A DNA stretch of 64,000 nt from Saccharibacillus alkalitolerans. Lineage in GTDB: Bacteria; Bacillota; Bacilli; Paenibacillales; Paenibacillaceae. Numbering within the stretch: position 1 is the stretch's first letter; each line of letters opens with the position of its first letter. The translations under genes and the position numbers were made by a program. Of the stretch, positions 18,400-27,423 are shown piece after piece. The DNA lies in the NCBI RefSeq assembly GCF_011090185.1, contig NZ_JAAFGS010000003.1, positions 248,001 through 312,000 of the forward strand. Reading direction: 5' to 3'. The notes beneath the pieces were generated by a model, which did not search any database, was not told where the DNA came from, and worked only from the letters and a program-made list of their open reading frames with translations.

Positions 18400-19338
18400 T
18401 TACGTTTTGCGTTTGCCCAGCTGCGGCCGGAAGCCCGACAGGCTTTCCAAACGCCGGTACAGTTCCTCTTCTTCGGAGGAAGGGTCGGGCACCGTAATTT
18501 CGATTTCGGCGAACAGGTCGCCGTAAGTCCCGTCGGCCCGTTTGAGCCCCCGACGAGGAATGCGCAGTCTTCGCCCGGAAGCGATACCGCGGGGAATGTT
18601 CAGATTGACCGCCGCTCCGTCGGGCAGCAAAATGCGCGCTTTCCCGCCGAGGGCCGCCTGCCACGGAGCAATACGCAGCGCGGCAACCAGATTTTCTTCT
18701 TCCAGGGTGTAGACGGGATGCTCCGCAATTTTCAGTACGATACGCAGTTCTTCGCCCGTAGCGATCCCGTTGCTTCCGGTGCCCATCATGCGAATCGTGC
18801 TGCCGCTGCGGGAACGCTCCGGCAGCCGGAGTCCGATCGTTTTTTCTCCCAGCACGATCCGGACCGTTTCTCCGCGGTAAGCCTGCTCGAGCGTAACTTC
18901 CAGCGTCGATTGGGTAGGGCGGCTGGGCCCCGCATCCGCGGCACCCGTTCCGAATCCTGCGAAGCCCCCCATTCGCTCGTTAAAAAACATATCGAAAATA
19001 TCTTCGTGCGGCAGGTCGTTAATCCAGTCGAATTGGCTCCCGGAGCCGCCGAATCCCGCTCCCTGCGGTCCGGATGCCCCGGATCGGCCTCCTCTCGCTC
19101 CTCCTGCCCCGAAACCCGATGCCGAGCGGCGGCGCAGATCGTCGTAATCGCGCCTTTTCTGTTCGCTGCCGAGCACTTCGTACGCCGCCGCGATTTCCTT
19201 AAAGCGCTTCTCGGCGCCTTCCGACTTGTTTACGTCGGGATGCCACTGTTTCGCCAGCTTTTGATAAGCTTTTTTGATTTCCGACTGGGAGGCGTTCGCT
19301 TCGACTCCGAGCACGTCATAGTGGTTTTTATCCGGCAT
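18400..19338 (-). CDS. DnaJ C-terminal domain-containing protein (CbpA-like)
   Basis: 312-residue co-chaperone that would stimulate DnaK. A J-domain fills residues 1-70 with the HPD tripeptide in KQWHPDVNKSEG, then a Gly-rich linker (about 75-105), then the two beta-sandwich substrate-binding domains (LEVTLEQAYRGETVRI, LRIPRRGLKRADG). The zinc-finger cysteines of true DnaJ are absent, so CbpA-type is the better call. The ATG follows GGGGGAGGAAGG. It lies 15 bases upstream of clpB, which fits a joint disaggregation unit. Confidence 0.92.
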   Translation of the reverse strand: MPDKNHYDVLGVEANASQSEIKKAYQKLAKQWHPDVNKSEGAEKRFKEIAAAYEVLGSEQKRRDYDDLRRRSASGFGAGGARGGRSGASGPQGAGFGGSGSQFDWINDLPHEDIFDMFFNERMGGFAGFGTGAADAGPSRPTQSTLEVTLEQAYRGETVRIVLGEKTIGLRLPERSRSGSTIRMMGTGSNGIATGEELRIVLKIAEHPVYTLEEENLVAALRIAPWQAALGGKARILLPDGAAVNLNIPRGIASGRRLRIPRRGLKRADGTYGDLFAEIEITVPDPSSEEEELYRRLESLSGFRPQLGKRKT

Positions 19339-19708
19339 GGCCTTCCTCCCCCTCTGGACGGACTGCGTGCCGCCCGCTTCCTCTATCCTTTCTTTACCCT
19401 AATCTCTTTTATATCTATTATGAAGATCGACTTGTTTGCCCGCTTTTCGTCCGAATCCCTTCTCCGAATACGCGTTTTTGTCCGGTCTGGTTTCATACTT
19501 GGATTATCTAGATTATCTGAAAACCCCTTATAGTTCTATGGAATTGGTATTTTAATCCCACTTTAAGCATTATAAAGTTATCTAGTAAGCAATTATCGGG
19601 ATTTTTATTAGAAAACCGTTTCATATTCCGCCATTTGTTTAATAGAATGAGGAACAAATTCGGCACGTTAACATCAGGATAAACATCAGGACATAAGGAG
19701 GAGTTCTT
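19339..19708. other. Divergent regulatory spacer between the dnaJ-like gene and a secreted-protein gene
   Basis: 370 bases, distinctly AT-rich compared with the flanking genes. It holds a direct repeat (GATTATCTAGATTATCT at 19502-19518, with a further TTATCTAG near 19580), a candidate weak plus-strand promoter (TTTCAT 19619, 18-base spacer, TAGAAT 19643-19648) and a short repeat AAACATCAGGA before the ribosome site. I searched for CtsR (GGTCAAA) and CIRCE motifs upstream of the chaperone genes and saw none. Confidence 0.5.
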
Positions 19709-20752
19709 TTGAACAGATTCAAGGGCTCGGGCATTAAAAAAGGGGCCGCTGCCGCATTGGCTCTGGCCGTAACATTCGGCGGCGTTTCGTTGGCGCCCGG
19801 GTTGGAAGCGACAGCTTATGCGGATTCCGCGGAACAGACGATTTCCACTTCTTACTGGAACAGCACGGAACGTACTGCGCTTCTGAAGATGCTCGCCATG
19901 TGCGAAAAAGCCTCGGACGACTTTTACAGCGATCCGGACAATACCCGTTATCAAGCTGTAAAAACGGCTTCCGACTCCGCTCGCGCCCTGCTGCTCGATC
20001 CCGCCGCCTCCTCCTCCAAATTGAACAGCGCTTTCCACAATCTTGACGGCGCGCTTACCGCTTACATCGACGATTATATCCGTGACGCTTCGATACTTGA
20101 ACGGCAAACTTTCCAAATGGCCAGAATGCTCAACGGTTCGATCGGCACGACTCCCAATACTTATCCGCAGGAAGCGGCGGACGTCATGTTCGCGGTCATC
20201 GAACAGGCTCAAGCCGTCGCGTACAGCGAAAGCGCGACGACTGCCGAGTTCAGGGAGCAGTACCGCAAGTACGTCGAAGCTTCGGCAGTGCTTCGCGATG
20301 CGATGAACCTTGATCGCGCGGATCGTTTGAACCAGCTGACCGCGCAAAAGCAGTCGGTCGAAGCGTTGGCTGCGTCGGCGCCCGCGAACGAAGACTACGC
20401 CAAGCTGCTAAACGCGTTCCGCGTCCAGGCCGACGGTCTCGAAGCGCTGCTGAACGGCACTTCCGGTCTGTTGGCGATCGACGGTGCGGCCCGATGCGTG
20501 CAGAGCGCTCACGACGCGCTTGTCGAAGGACTGCAGTTGGCCCGCGAAGTCAGCGAAGCGCGCCAACTGCTTGATTCGCCGAAGGGCATCCGTTCGGGGC
20601 AGCGTCCAAGCTCCGCATTCGGCGAACTTCGCAAAGCGATCAACAAATCGAATACCGTTCTCTCCAAGACGTCCACGCAGAATCAGCTGAATGCCGCTCG
20701 GCTCTCGCTTGCCGAAGCGGTCGCCAAGTTCAACTCGGCGCTGCGTCCCTAA
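19709..20752 (+). CDS. Secreted helical hypothetical protein
   Basis: Function not recognised. The 347 residues begin with a clear Sec signal peptide (basic start, hydrophobic AAAALALAVTFGGVSLAP, cleavage probably after AYA near residue 38). The mature part is alanine-rich and helical with repeated blocks of the kind ARALLLDPA...LNSAFHNLDGALTAYI and ARQLLDSP...FGELRKAIN, reminiscent of FIVAR/albumin-binding-type helical repeats of Gram-positive wall proteins. No LPXTG or S-layer anchor is seen. The start is TTG, six bases after AAGGAGGAG. A strong terminator follows. Confidence 0.8.
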   Translation: MNRFKGSGIKKGAAAALALAVTFGGVSLAPGLEATAYADSAEQTISTSYWNSTERTALLKMLAMCEKASDDFYSDPDNTRYQAVKTASDSARALLLDPAASSSKLNSAFHNLDGALTAYIDDYIRDASILERQTFQMARMLNGSIGTTPNTYPQEAADVMFAVIEQAQAVAYSESATTAEFREQYRKYVEASAVLRDAMNLDRADRLNQLTAQKQSVEALAASAPANEDYAKLLNAFRVQADGLEALLNGTSGLLAIDGAARCVQSAHDALVEGLQLAREVSEARQLLDSPKGIRSGQRPSSAFGELRKAINKSNTVLSKTSTQNQLNAARLSLAEAVAKFNSALRP

Positions 20753-20808
20753 CGCCTCTCAACCATGCGGCAGAGCGGCTTTCGAACAGCCGCGTTTATA
20801 AAGGATTC

Positions 20809-20837
20809 AAAAAAGACACCGGAAACCGGTGTCTTTT
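20809..20837. terminator. Bidirectional terminator
   Basis: AAAAAGACACCGG and CCGGTGTCTTTTT pair over 13 bases with a 3-base loop. It lies between the convergent secreted-protein and hsp20 genes. Confidence 0.92.
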
Positions 20838-20899
20838 TCGTTTACTGGGCTGCCCGGTTTTTGGCGCGGGTCAAGCTTTTGTTCATCTTGGGACGCCGC

Positions 20900-21346
20900 T
20901 TAATCTTCGCTTTCGATCAGGATGCGCTTGCCGCCCGGCTGTTCCTTTTTCGGAATGTCCAGTCTGAGCAGGCCGTCCTTGAGCAAAGCGCGAATGCCTT
21001 CCCGGTCGGCGTCTTCCATGTAAAAGCGGCGGACGAATTCGCCGTGGCGGCGTTCGCTGCGCACGATGCGCCGGGAATCTTCCTCCTGCCGGGTCTCTTC
21101 GTGCCGCACAGCCCGAATCGTCAAATAAGGGGCCGTATAATCGATATCGATGTCTTCCTTGCGGAAGCCGGGAAGCTCCGCCTCCAGCGTGTAACGGCCG
21201 TCCTGTTCATAGAGGTCCGTACGGAACGACATGGCGCGCTCCCGGAACGGAGCCGCGAATTCCTCGCCGAACGTATCTCCGAAAGTCTTGGCCAATTGAC
21301 CGAACATTTCTTCCGCGTGTCTGCCAAACGGTCCTTGTTCAAACAT
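20900..21346 (-). CDS. Small heat-shock protein (Hsp20/alpha-crystallin family)
   Basis: 148-residue ATP-independent holdase that keeps unfolding proteins soluble. The alpha-crystallin domain runs from about residue 42 (RTDLYEQDGRYTLEAELPG) through RSERRHGEFVRRFY to KDGLLRLDIPKKE, with a C-terminal IXI-like KRILIE motif used for oligomer assembly. The ATG follows AGGAGAATGAAAG. The gene is monocistronic and has a consensus-like promoter with a CtsR box immediately downstream, so heat induction through CtsR is likely. Confidence 0.93.
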   Translation of the reverse strand: MFEQGPFGRHAEEMFGQLAKTFGDTFGEEFAAPFRERAMSFRTDLYEQDGRYTLEAELPGFRKEDIDIDYTAPYLTIRAVRHEETRQEEDSRRIVRSERRHGEFVRRFYMEDADREGIRALLKDGLLRLDIPKKEQPGGKRILIESED

Positions 21347-21415
21347 CTTTCATTCTCCTCTCGAAATAAGTGGATCGTGAAGCGCCTGCGTCGTTGACGT
21401 CTGAGCCGAAGTTTG

Positions 21416-21432
21416 TTTGACCTTTCTTGACC
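21416..21432 (-). promoter_or_regulatory. CtsR operator at hsp20
   Basis: The minus strand reads GGTCAAGAAAGGTCAAA, the tandem heptad with 3-base spacing bound by CtsR (consensus RGTCAAANANRGTCAAA) with one mismatch. It lies just downstream of the -10 box, covering the expected start of transcription. Confidence 0.82.
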
Positions 21433-21442
21433 TTGCATCCTT

Positions 21443-21471
21443 ATTATAAAATTATCCTTTGAAACAGACAA
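21443..21471 (-). promoter_or_regulatory. Sigma-A promoter of hsp20
   Basis: TTGTCT (21471-21466, minus strand), a 17-base spacer and a perfect TATAAT (21448-21443). Together with the CtsR box it makes a classic class III heat-shock promoter. Confidence 0.75.
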
Positions 21472-21563
21472 AAACGATAAAAGGTTTTGGGAAGCGGATA
21501 AACGTAACTCTGCGTGTTCACGCTGCATTTGATGCCGTTTTTCTCCCCTTCTCATCCATTTTC

Positions 21564-22028
21564 TCATTGTTTTAACGCTTTAGCAAATCCGGTCGATCCT
21601 GCGGCGTAGCCGCGGCCGCGGTAAAACAAATGCGCCTGCCGGCGTTCTTCCCGGTTGCCGCTGTTCAAGCGGACATAAGCCGCGCCCTGCTCCCGCGCCC
21701 ACTCTTCGGCGCGCTCCAGCAGGCGGCCGCCGACTCCGCTTCCCCGCGCTTCTTCCGAGACGACCAGCGCCGTAATCCACGCCTCGCATGCGTCCCGCAA
21801 AAGCGGCAGTTCGCGATGCAGGGCAATCGTGCCGATCAGAATTCCGTCCCTTTCGGCCACGAATATCGAATAATCTTCGTGCCGGCGCAGCCTGTCCAGC
21901 CGTTCGGCCAGCGCCGCCGTTTTACCCGGATATCCCAGCTGGCCGAACAGTCCGCTCAGCTGTTCGGCATCCCCTTCGCGTTCCCGCCGGATCGCGATTT
22001 CCGAATCGTTCGCTTCGTTCGCTTTCAA
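21564..22028 (-). CDS. GNAT acetyltransferase
   Basis: 154-residue N-acetyltransferase. The acetyl-CoA motif is ALVVSEEARGSGVGGRLLE and the tail NREERRQAHLFYRGRGYAAG is typical of the family. Target unknown. The start is probably a TTG at 22026-22028, nine bases after AAGGAGG; an upstream in-frame start near 22112 would be weaker. Directly upstream lies a 24-codon open frame with its own good ribosome site whose stop overlaps this ribosome site region, suggesting coupled translation. Confidence 0.83.
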   Translation of the reverse strand: MKANEANDSEIAIRREREGDAEQLSGLFGQLGYPGKTAALAERLDRLRRHEDYSIFVAERDGILIGTIALHRELPLLRDACEAWITALVVSEEARGSGVGGRLLERAEEWAREQGAAYVRLNSGNREERRQAHLFYRGRGYAAGSTGFAKALKQ

Positions 22029-22044
22029 ATGCGTTCGCCTCCTT

Positions 22045-22119
22045 TTAAGCCCCATCCCCCAGTTTGAGCAGAACCTCATTTCCCGCACTCGTATGCAGAC
22101 GCATCTCTTCAAGCATCAT
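22045..22119 (-). CDS. Candidate small upstream peptide, 24 residues
   Basis: Not recognised. ATG at 22119 follows GGAGGGGACAAAAA, and the frame MMLEEMRLHTSAGNEVLL... ends in TAA at 22045, immediately before the AAGGAGG of the acetyltransferase. Such a layout fits a leader peptide or a small gene whose translation feeds into the next. It is too short for composition to decide; the strong ribosome site is the main evidence. Confidence 0.4.
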   Translation of the reverse strand: MMLEEMRLHTSAGNEVLLKLGDGA

Positions 22120-22153
22120 TTTTTGTCCCCTCCTCGCAGGTACAGCTTAACGC

Positions 22154-22185
22154 AAAAAAAAGCGCGCGGACACGACCGCGCGCTT
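22154..22185 (-). terminator. Terminator of the acetyltransferase gene at 22212
   Basis: AAGCGCGCGG and CCGCGCGCTT pair with a 6-base loop, followed on the minus strand by eight Ts. Confidence 0.9.
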
Positions 22186-22211
22186 GCTGTTTTCTTTTTC
22201 CTGCGGTCGAC

Positions 22212-22691
22212 TCAGTTCGACAGCCGAAGCTCCATCGGCACCGAGCAGGCGCTGTAACCGTTTTTCGTATAAAACGCTTCGCCCCGTTCGTTCGGCCAGA
22301 CCAAAATAAAATCGTGTTCCAGCTCTCTGGACCATTTTTCGATGACCTGCGCCAGACGGCTGCCGATGCCCAAACCCCGATGCTGCGGGCGGGTATAGAC
22401 GTTGGTCATATAAATAAAAGGCTTGGTCGCGCGTCCGGGACGGGGTACTTTTCGCACCAGCTCCAAATACGCATGCGCCACGATCTCGTCCCCGTACTCG
22501 GCAACCCACAGCACCCAGTTCTCGGATCCGATCGCCTCTTCCAAAAATTCGTGCATTTCGTCGATATAATCACGCTTTTGTTCTTCCGTAACCGCCAGCT
22601 CCGGATGTTCCTCCAGCGTATAGTCGTAACGCATTTCGGCCAACTGTACGATATCACCGGCCGAGGCCGTACGCATAATCAATTCGCTCAT
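22212..22691 (-). CDS. GNAT acetyltransferase
   Basis: 159-residue N-acetyltransferase. It shows the acetyl-CoA signature in TNVYTRPQHRGLGIGSRLAQ (about 105-124) and the C-terminal GEAFYTKNGYSACSVPMEL. The N-terminal helix DYTLEEHPELAVTEEQKRDY is typical of a Firmicute subgroup without known substrate. The ATG at 22691 follows GGGAGCGGATACG. It is transcribed alone, with its own terminator. Confidence 0.87.
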   Translation of the reverse strand: MSELIMRTASAGDIVQLAEMRYDYTLEEHPELAVTEEQKRDYIDEMHEFLEEAIGSENWVLWVAEYGDEIVAHAYLELVRKVPRPGRATKPFIYMTNVYTRPQHRGLGIGSRLAQVIEKWSRELEHDFILVWPNERGEAFYTKNGYSACSVPMELRLSN

Positions 22692-22817
22692 CGTATCCGC
22701 TCCCGTTCTGTTATGGGCTTCCTGCCGAAGTCGCACCGAACTATCAGCAATCCCCATTCTACTAAAATTCCGTTTATTAGGCAAAAAGGATACGGGTGGC
22801 GAGAGCGTTTCCTTTTT

Positions 22818-24074
22818 TTACTCGTAGCGCAGCGCATCGATCGTATTCAATTTGGCCGCTTTGTTCGCAGGGTAATAACCGAAGAAGACGCCGATCAGCA
22901 TCGAGAACAGCAGGGTCCCCAAAACTACGTAACCGGACAGCACAAATTTCGCCCCCACGATCTGCGAACCCGTAAAGCCCAGGGCTACGCCCAGCACGAT
23001 GCCGATCAGCCCCCCCGTTACGGAAAGCAAGATCGCCTCCGCCACGAACTGCGTGCGAATATGGGAATCTTTCGCGCCAAGCGCTTTGCGCACGCCGATC
23101 TCATGCGTTCTCTCCGTCACGGAAACGAGCATGATATTCATGACTCCGATTCCTCCGACGATCAAGGCGATGCCGGCGATGGCGGCGATGGCCAGCGATA
23201 ACGTATTCATCAGCGAGTTTGTCGATTCCAATTCGTTTTTCATATTGTACGCGTAACTGTCCCACTCTTTGTTGGATTGGTACAAAGCGGTGAGATAACT
23301 CCCGATCCTATCCGTAAAATCGTTAAGGTCGGTTCCCTGGCGGGGAATGACCGTAAGCGAAGTGAAGTTTTTGTAGGCGGCGTCTTTTTGGGCGCTGCTT
23401 ACCGGGATATAACCGCTCGTCTCCAAATCTTTCTCGGACGTCGTGACTCCCATCATGGAAGACTGGGTATATTGATAAACGCCGATCACCGTGAATTGTT
23501 TGATCGCTTTATCGGTATACACGATCAAGTTATTGCCGATCGCCGCTTTACCCGACCCGTATAAAGTCTTGGCCGTTCGGTCCGACACGACGATCACGCT
23601 TCGGGCCGCTTTGACATCCGTCTCGCTGACGTAACGGCCCTGCAGCATTTTGACCTTGTTCGCTTTTGCGTAGCCGGCGTTGACGCCCGTCAACGATACG
23701 TTGCTGGATTTGCGGCCGATTTTCGCTTTCCCCCGTCCGGCTTCCTCGGACAGCGAAAGCGTCTCGATCTCGGGGAACCTTTTCATCATCGTTTCGATCT
23801 GCTGCATGGAAAGCCGGTCCGAGTCTTTCGGTACTTTGGTAGCGGACGAACCGAATTCGCCGTTCATGTCTTCCGATCGCTTCTGAATGCCGAGCGTTAC
23901 ATTGTTGATGCCGAGTTCCGCGAATTGGCTGGTAACCGAAGAAGTCATCGCATTGCCCACCGAAATTACGGCAATCACGGACGAGATTCCGATAATGATT
24001 CCCAGCATCGTAAGAAAAGAACGCATCTTATTCGCGCGAAGGCTTCCCAGCGAAAGAATAAGATTTTCAATCAT
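22818..24074 (-). CDS. MacB-type ABC transporter permease (YknZ-like)
   Basis: 418-residue FtsX-family permease. One membrane segment lies near residues 20-42, followed by a large extracytoplasmic MacB core (about 45-280) and three segments at the C-terminus with the motifs IGVMNIMLVSVTERTHEIGVRKALGA in outline and the ending AAKLNTIDALRYE. It would form a mechanotransmission-type exporter with the ATPase and adaptor encoded just upstream. Its start overlaps the ATPase gene by 8 bases. Relatives such as YknZ export peptides or toxins; the cargo is unknown here. Confidence 0.92.
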   Translation of the reverse strand: MIENLILSLGSLRANKMRSFLTMLGIIIGISSVIAVISVGNAMTSSVTSQFAELGINNVTLGIQKRSEDMNGEFGSSATKVPKDSDRLSMQQIETMMKRFPEIETLSLSEEAGRGKAKIGRKSSNVSLTGVNAGYAKANKVKMLQGRYVSETDVKAARSVIVVSDRTAKTLYGSGKAAIGNNLIVYTDKAIKQFTVIGVYQYTQSSMMGVTTSEKDLETSGYIPVSSAQKDAAYKNFTSLTVIPRQGTDLNDFTDRIGSYLTALYQSNKEWDSYAYNMKNELESTNSLMNTLSLAIAAIAGIALIVGGIGVMNIMLVSVTERTHEIGVRKALGAKDSHIRTQFVAEAILLSVTGGLIGIVLGVALGFTGSQIVGAKFVLSGYVVLGTLLFSMLIGVFFGYYPANKAAKLNTIDALRYE

Positions 24075-24774
24075 GGATCATGCCTCCCATATTCGATCCG
24101 GCTTTGTCGGAGACGATTTCTCCGTCTTTGACCGTGACGACACGCGGGCACAGTTCCGCAAGTTCCGCAGAGTGCGTAATGAATAAGATCGTCTTTTTCT
24201 CTTCCCGATGGATTCTCAAAAAGATTTCCATGACCAGATTGCCCGTTTTCGAATCCAAGGCTCCGGTAGGTTCGTCCGCCAAAATGAGATCGGGGTCGTT
24301 GGCCAATGCGCGCGCGATGGCTACCCGCTGTTTTTGCCCCCCGGACAATTCATTGGGCTGGTGATTCATTCGTTCGCTCATTCCCATCATCTCCAGCAGG
24401 CTTTTGGCTCGGCGGGTTCGTTCGGAAGGCTTGATGCCCGCATACACCATGGGCAGTTCCACGTTTTTGAGCGCGCTGCTTCTCGGAATCAGGTTGAACG
24501 ATTGAAAAACAAATCCTATTTTCTGATTGCGAATGTGCGCAAGTTGGTCGCGGTTCATCCGCTGAATCGGCGTGCCTCCCAGTTCGTATTCTCCGCTGCT
24601 CGGCTGGTCCAGCGCTCCGATAATGTTCATCAGCGTCGATTTGCCGGACCCCGACTGTCCGACGATCGCCACGAACTCCCCTTCGCTTATGCTCAAATCG
24701 ATGCCTTTCAGCACGGTGATTTCATTGGGAGTGTCCGCGAAGTAGCGTTTGACCAAATTGCGGATTTCAATCAT
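24067..24774 (-). CDS. ABC transporter ATP-binding protein (MacB/LolD class, YknY-like)
   Basis: 235-residue ATPase. Walker A GQSGSGKST, Q-loop FQSFNLIPR, signature LSGGQKQRVAIARAL, Walker B LILADEPTGALD and H-loop THSAE are complete, and the LDQPSSGEY spacing is that of the MacB/LolD class. It powers the permease encoded next. Overlaps of 8 bases with both neighbours show tight translational coupling in an adaptor-ATPase-permease operon. Confidence 0.94.
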   Translation of the reverse strand: MIEIRNLVKRYFADTPNEITVLKGIDLSISEGEFVAIVGQSGSGKSTLMNIIGALDQPSSGEYELGGTPIQRMNRDQLAHIRNQKIGFVFQSFNLIPRSSALKNVELPMVYAGIKPSERTRRAKSLLEMMGMSERMNHQPNELSGGQKQRVAIARALANDPDLILADEPTGALDSKTGNLVMEIFLRIHREEKKTILFITHSAELAELCPRVVTVKDGEIVSDKAGSNMGGMIHD

Positions 24775-27355
24775 TCGAAGCGCCCTCCTTTTTCAATTCG
24801 GGCGAGCTCTGCAGAAGATCGTAAGCATCCTGCGCGATCGATGCGATCGTCATGCCCTCCGAAAGCTCGGAAGATACGACTTCGGTCACAATATCGTTTT
24901 GGATGCCTGTCTTGACGGCGATTTCCTGCAGCTTGCCATCCTGCAGCACGTAGACCCGGTCGCCGTCTCCGTCCGACATCACCGCATCCAGCGGCACGGA
25001 AAGCACGTTTTCCTTTTTCTCCAGCACGATCGTCATCCGGGCGTTCATTCCGATCAGCATTCGGGGATCCGGTTTGGCGATCTCCACTTGAGCCGTAAAC
25101 TGTACGCTCGTATTGGCGTTCGCGTTGGCTGCCGTTCCTTCTCCCGCGTTGTTTTTGACCGCCGCAGCGCCGATTCGCGTAAGCTTGGCTTCGAATTCTT
25201 CGTCTCCCGTTCCTTCCGTTTTCACGATGGCCGTCTGTCCGACTTTGACGGATCCGATGTCCGACTCGCTTAACATAGCGGTCACCGCCAGGGCTGAAGT
25301 ATCCTCGACCGTAAACATTAAGCCGGAAGCAAATTGACCCGCTTTCGCATTTTGGAACGTGACCGTACCGGAGACCGGCGCCGTAATCACGGTATCTTTC
25401 AGCTGCTTTTGCAGCTTTTCCAAGCTCACCTGCTGCAGTTCGATCGCGAGTTTGGCCGATTCGTCCGTTTTGGATTCCGCGATCCGCTGGTTCAACTGCG
25501 CCGTTTCATAGCTGTTCTCGGCTCTTTTCAAAGCCGCGGCGGCCGTCGCGAAAGCTTCGCTTTGGTTTTTAAGCGCGCTCTCGTAGCCGATTTTCGATTT
25601 TTCAACCGTTTCTTGGGCGGCGGCCAGCGAATCTTTGGCGCTGTTTCCGGCGTTGTCGTAAGCCTGCTGAGCTTTATCGAGCGTGTCCTGGGCAGCGGTC
25701 AACGCTTCTTTTGAGCTCCCTATCGCCTGATCGTAAGCCTGCTGGGCTTTATCGAGCGTGTCCCGGGCCGCGGTCACCGACTCCGTCGCGCCGCCGAGCG
25801 CGGTCTCGTAAGCCTGTTTGGCTTTCTCCAGCGTGTCTCCGGCGCTTACGAGAGCTTCTCTGGCGTTATTAATCGCTCCGTCATAAGATTGTTTGGCTTT
25901 TTCCCATGCGTCTTTGGCGTTCGTTTTGGCGTCCGCAATCCCTTTGACGGCGGAATCATAACCGACCTGGGCCCGGTCGACCGCAAGCCGGGCTTGTTCC
26001 AGCGCCTCGGCCGAACTTTCCACGGACTGCCTGTAATCCAGGTTGGCATTGTTGACCGCATCCCGGGCCGCCGTTATGCTGTCCGCTTGCGACTGGTTTA
26101 TCGTCGACAGCGCCGCCTGTTTTTCGTTCAATGCGGCATTGGCTTGATCGACGGCGTCTTTGAGCTTCGGATCGCCTTCGGGAGCTTCCGCCGTTTTGCT
26201 CGCTTCATAACGAGCCGCCGCCGTTCTGTAATCGCGATCCGCATTCTGCCATTCGATCTGGGCTTGATTCACCCGTGCATTCGATCCGGACTGGGCGCGG
26301 TTCAAGGCTTCGACCGCACTGTTATACCGGGTTAACGCGGCCTGTTCGCTGACGGGCTTGCCCTTTTGCAGCTGCGAATATTTATTGACGGCGGCATCCA
26401 ACTCCATTTTGGCGTTTTTGACCGCCGGCGTATTTTCCGGCTGCGCCTGCAGCTCATTGTACGAGCGTTCCGCGATTTCCAATTCTTTTTTCGCGGACTG
26501 CACGGCAGGAACGAAGTCCCCTTGGGCGAGCAGCTGATCGTAGGTCCGCTGCGCGATTTCCAATTCCTTTTTGGCGGACAATACGGCGCTGCCTGAGCTT
26601 CCTTTCACTTGATTTTCCAAGAGGTCATACTGCCGCTTCGCGATCTCCAGCTCTTTTTTCGCGGATACGACCGAAGTGCCGGATTGGTTTTCGGATTGGC
26701 TCAGGAGAGCCTCATACTGCCGACGGGCGATTTCCAGCTCTTTTTTGGCCGATGCCACCGCGCTGCCCGGACCGCCCGTCATTTGATTGCGGCTGATCGC
26801 AAGCTGCCGCTTCGCGGTTTCCACATCCGCACGGGCGGATAAGACCGCCGCGCCCGGTTTTTTTTCGGCCTGGGCTTTTGTGTCTTCGTATTGGCGGCGT
26901 GCGGTCTGTACTTCGATCTCCGCGGCCCGCACGCTTTCTTTGGCGGAGGCGATCCCGTTTTTATTGTCCGTACCGGCACTTTTTAACGCTTCTTTGGAGG
27001 ACTCCAAATTCAGTTTGGCCGATTCGATATCCAAAACCAGATCTTCGGAAGCCAAAACGGCGAGCGTTTGCCCGGCTTTGACCACGTCGCCTTCTTGTGC
27101 CGTTACTTTATTCACTTTCAAGGAAGACGGCGCGTATACGTTACGACTGTTTGGGCTGCCGATTGCGCCCGACACCAGCAGCGAGCGGACAATCTCTCCT
27201 TTTTCCAGCGGCGAGGTTTGCAAGCTCTGCAGCGCTTGACCTTCCGCTTCTCTTCCGCCGAGCAAAGTATAGCCGGCCCACGTTGCCCCCAAAACTGCAA
27301 TAAGAAGCAAAACCCAAATCCGTTTCCGTTTGAAAATTTTATTCGTTAGGCTCAT
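24767..27355 (-). CDS. Membrane-fusion (HlyD/YknX-like) adaptor with a very long repetitive coiled coil
   Basis: 862 residues, about twice the usual 370-480. A short cytoplasmic start and one membrane anchor (about 13-33) lead to a biotinyl-lipoyl half (VTAQEGDVVKAGQTLAVL, about 85-101), then some 540 residues of predicted coiled coil (about 108-650), then the second lipoyl half (VITAPVSGTV) and a beta-barrel/MP domain. The coil is built of repeats: SAKKELEIA recurs near residues 202, 231, 260 and 287, and D/E-T-L/V-D/E-K units recur every 25 residues (507, 532, 557, 582). First gene of the export operon; divergent from a two-component system. Such a coil could reach across the thick wall. 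Confidence 0.9.
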   Translation of the reverse strand: MSLTNKIFKRKRIWVLLLIAVLGATWAGYTLLGGREAEGQALQSLQTSPLEKGEIVRSLLVSGAIGSPNSRNVYAPSSLKVNKVTAQEGDVVKAGQTLAVLASEDLVLDIESAKLNLESSKEALKSAGTDNKNGIASAKESVRAAEIEVQTARRQYEDTKAQAEKKPGAAVLSARADVETAKRQLAISRNQMTGGPGSAVASAKKELEIARRQYEALLSQSENQSGTSVVSAKKELEIAKRQYDLLENQVKGSSGSAVLSAKKELEIAQRTYDQLLAQGDFVPAVQSAKKELEIAERSYNELQAQPENTPAVKNAKMELDAAVNKYSQLQKGKPVSEQAALTRYNSAVEALNRAQSGSNARVNQAQIEWQNADRDYRTAAARYEASKTAEAPEGDPKLKDAVDQANAALNEKQAALSTINQSQADSITAARDAVNNANLDYRQSVESSAEALEQARLAVDRAQVGYDSAVKGIADAKTNAKDAWEKAKQSYDGAINNAREALVSAGDTLEKAKQAYETALGGATESVTAARDTLDKAQQAYDQAIGSSKEALTAAQDTLDKAQQAYDNAGNSAKDSLAAAQETVEKSKIGYESALKNQSEAFATAAAALKRAENSYETAQLNQRIAESKTDESAKLAIELQQVSLEKLQKQLKDTVITAPVSGTVTFQNAKAGQFASGLMFTVEDTSALAVTAMLSESDIGSVKVGQTAIVKTEGTGDEEFEAKLTRIGAAAVKNNAGEGTAANANANTSVQFTAQVEIAKPDPRMLIGMNARMTIVLEKKENVLSVPLDAVMSDGDGDRVYVLQDGKLQEIAVKTGIQNDIVTEVVSSELSEGMTIASIAQDAYDLLQSSPELKKEGASND

Positions 27356-27423
27356 TTTGATGTCCTATCCTCTCTATCTTTGGTTATCAAATACGCATAT
27401 ACTTTGAAAGTTACAGAGATAAC

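Noticed and set aside
25405-27034. Regular DNA repeats that might be taken for a CRISPR array
   Set aside because: They lie in frame in a coiled-coil gene, vary by codon and have no unique spacers.
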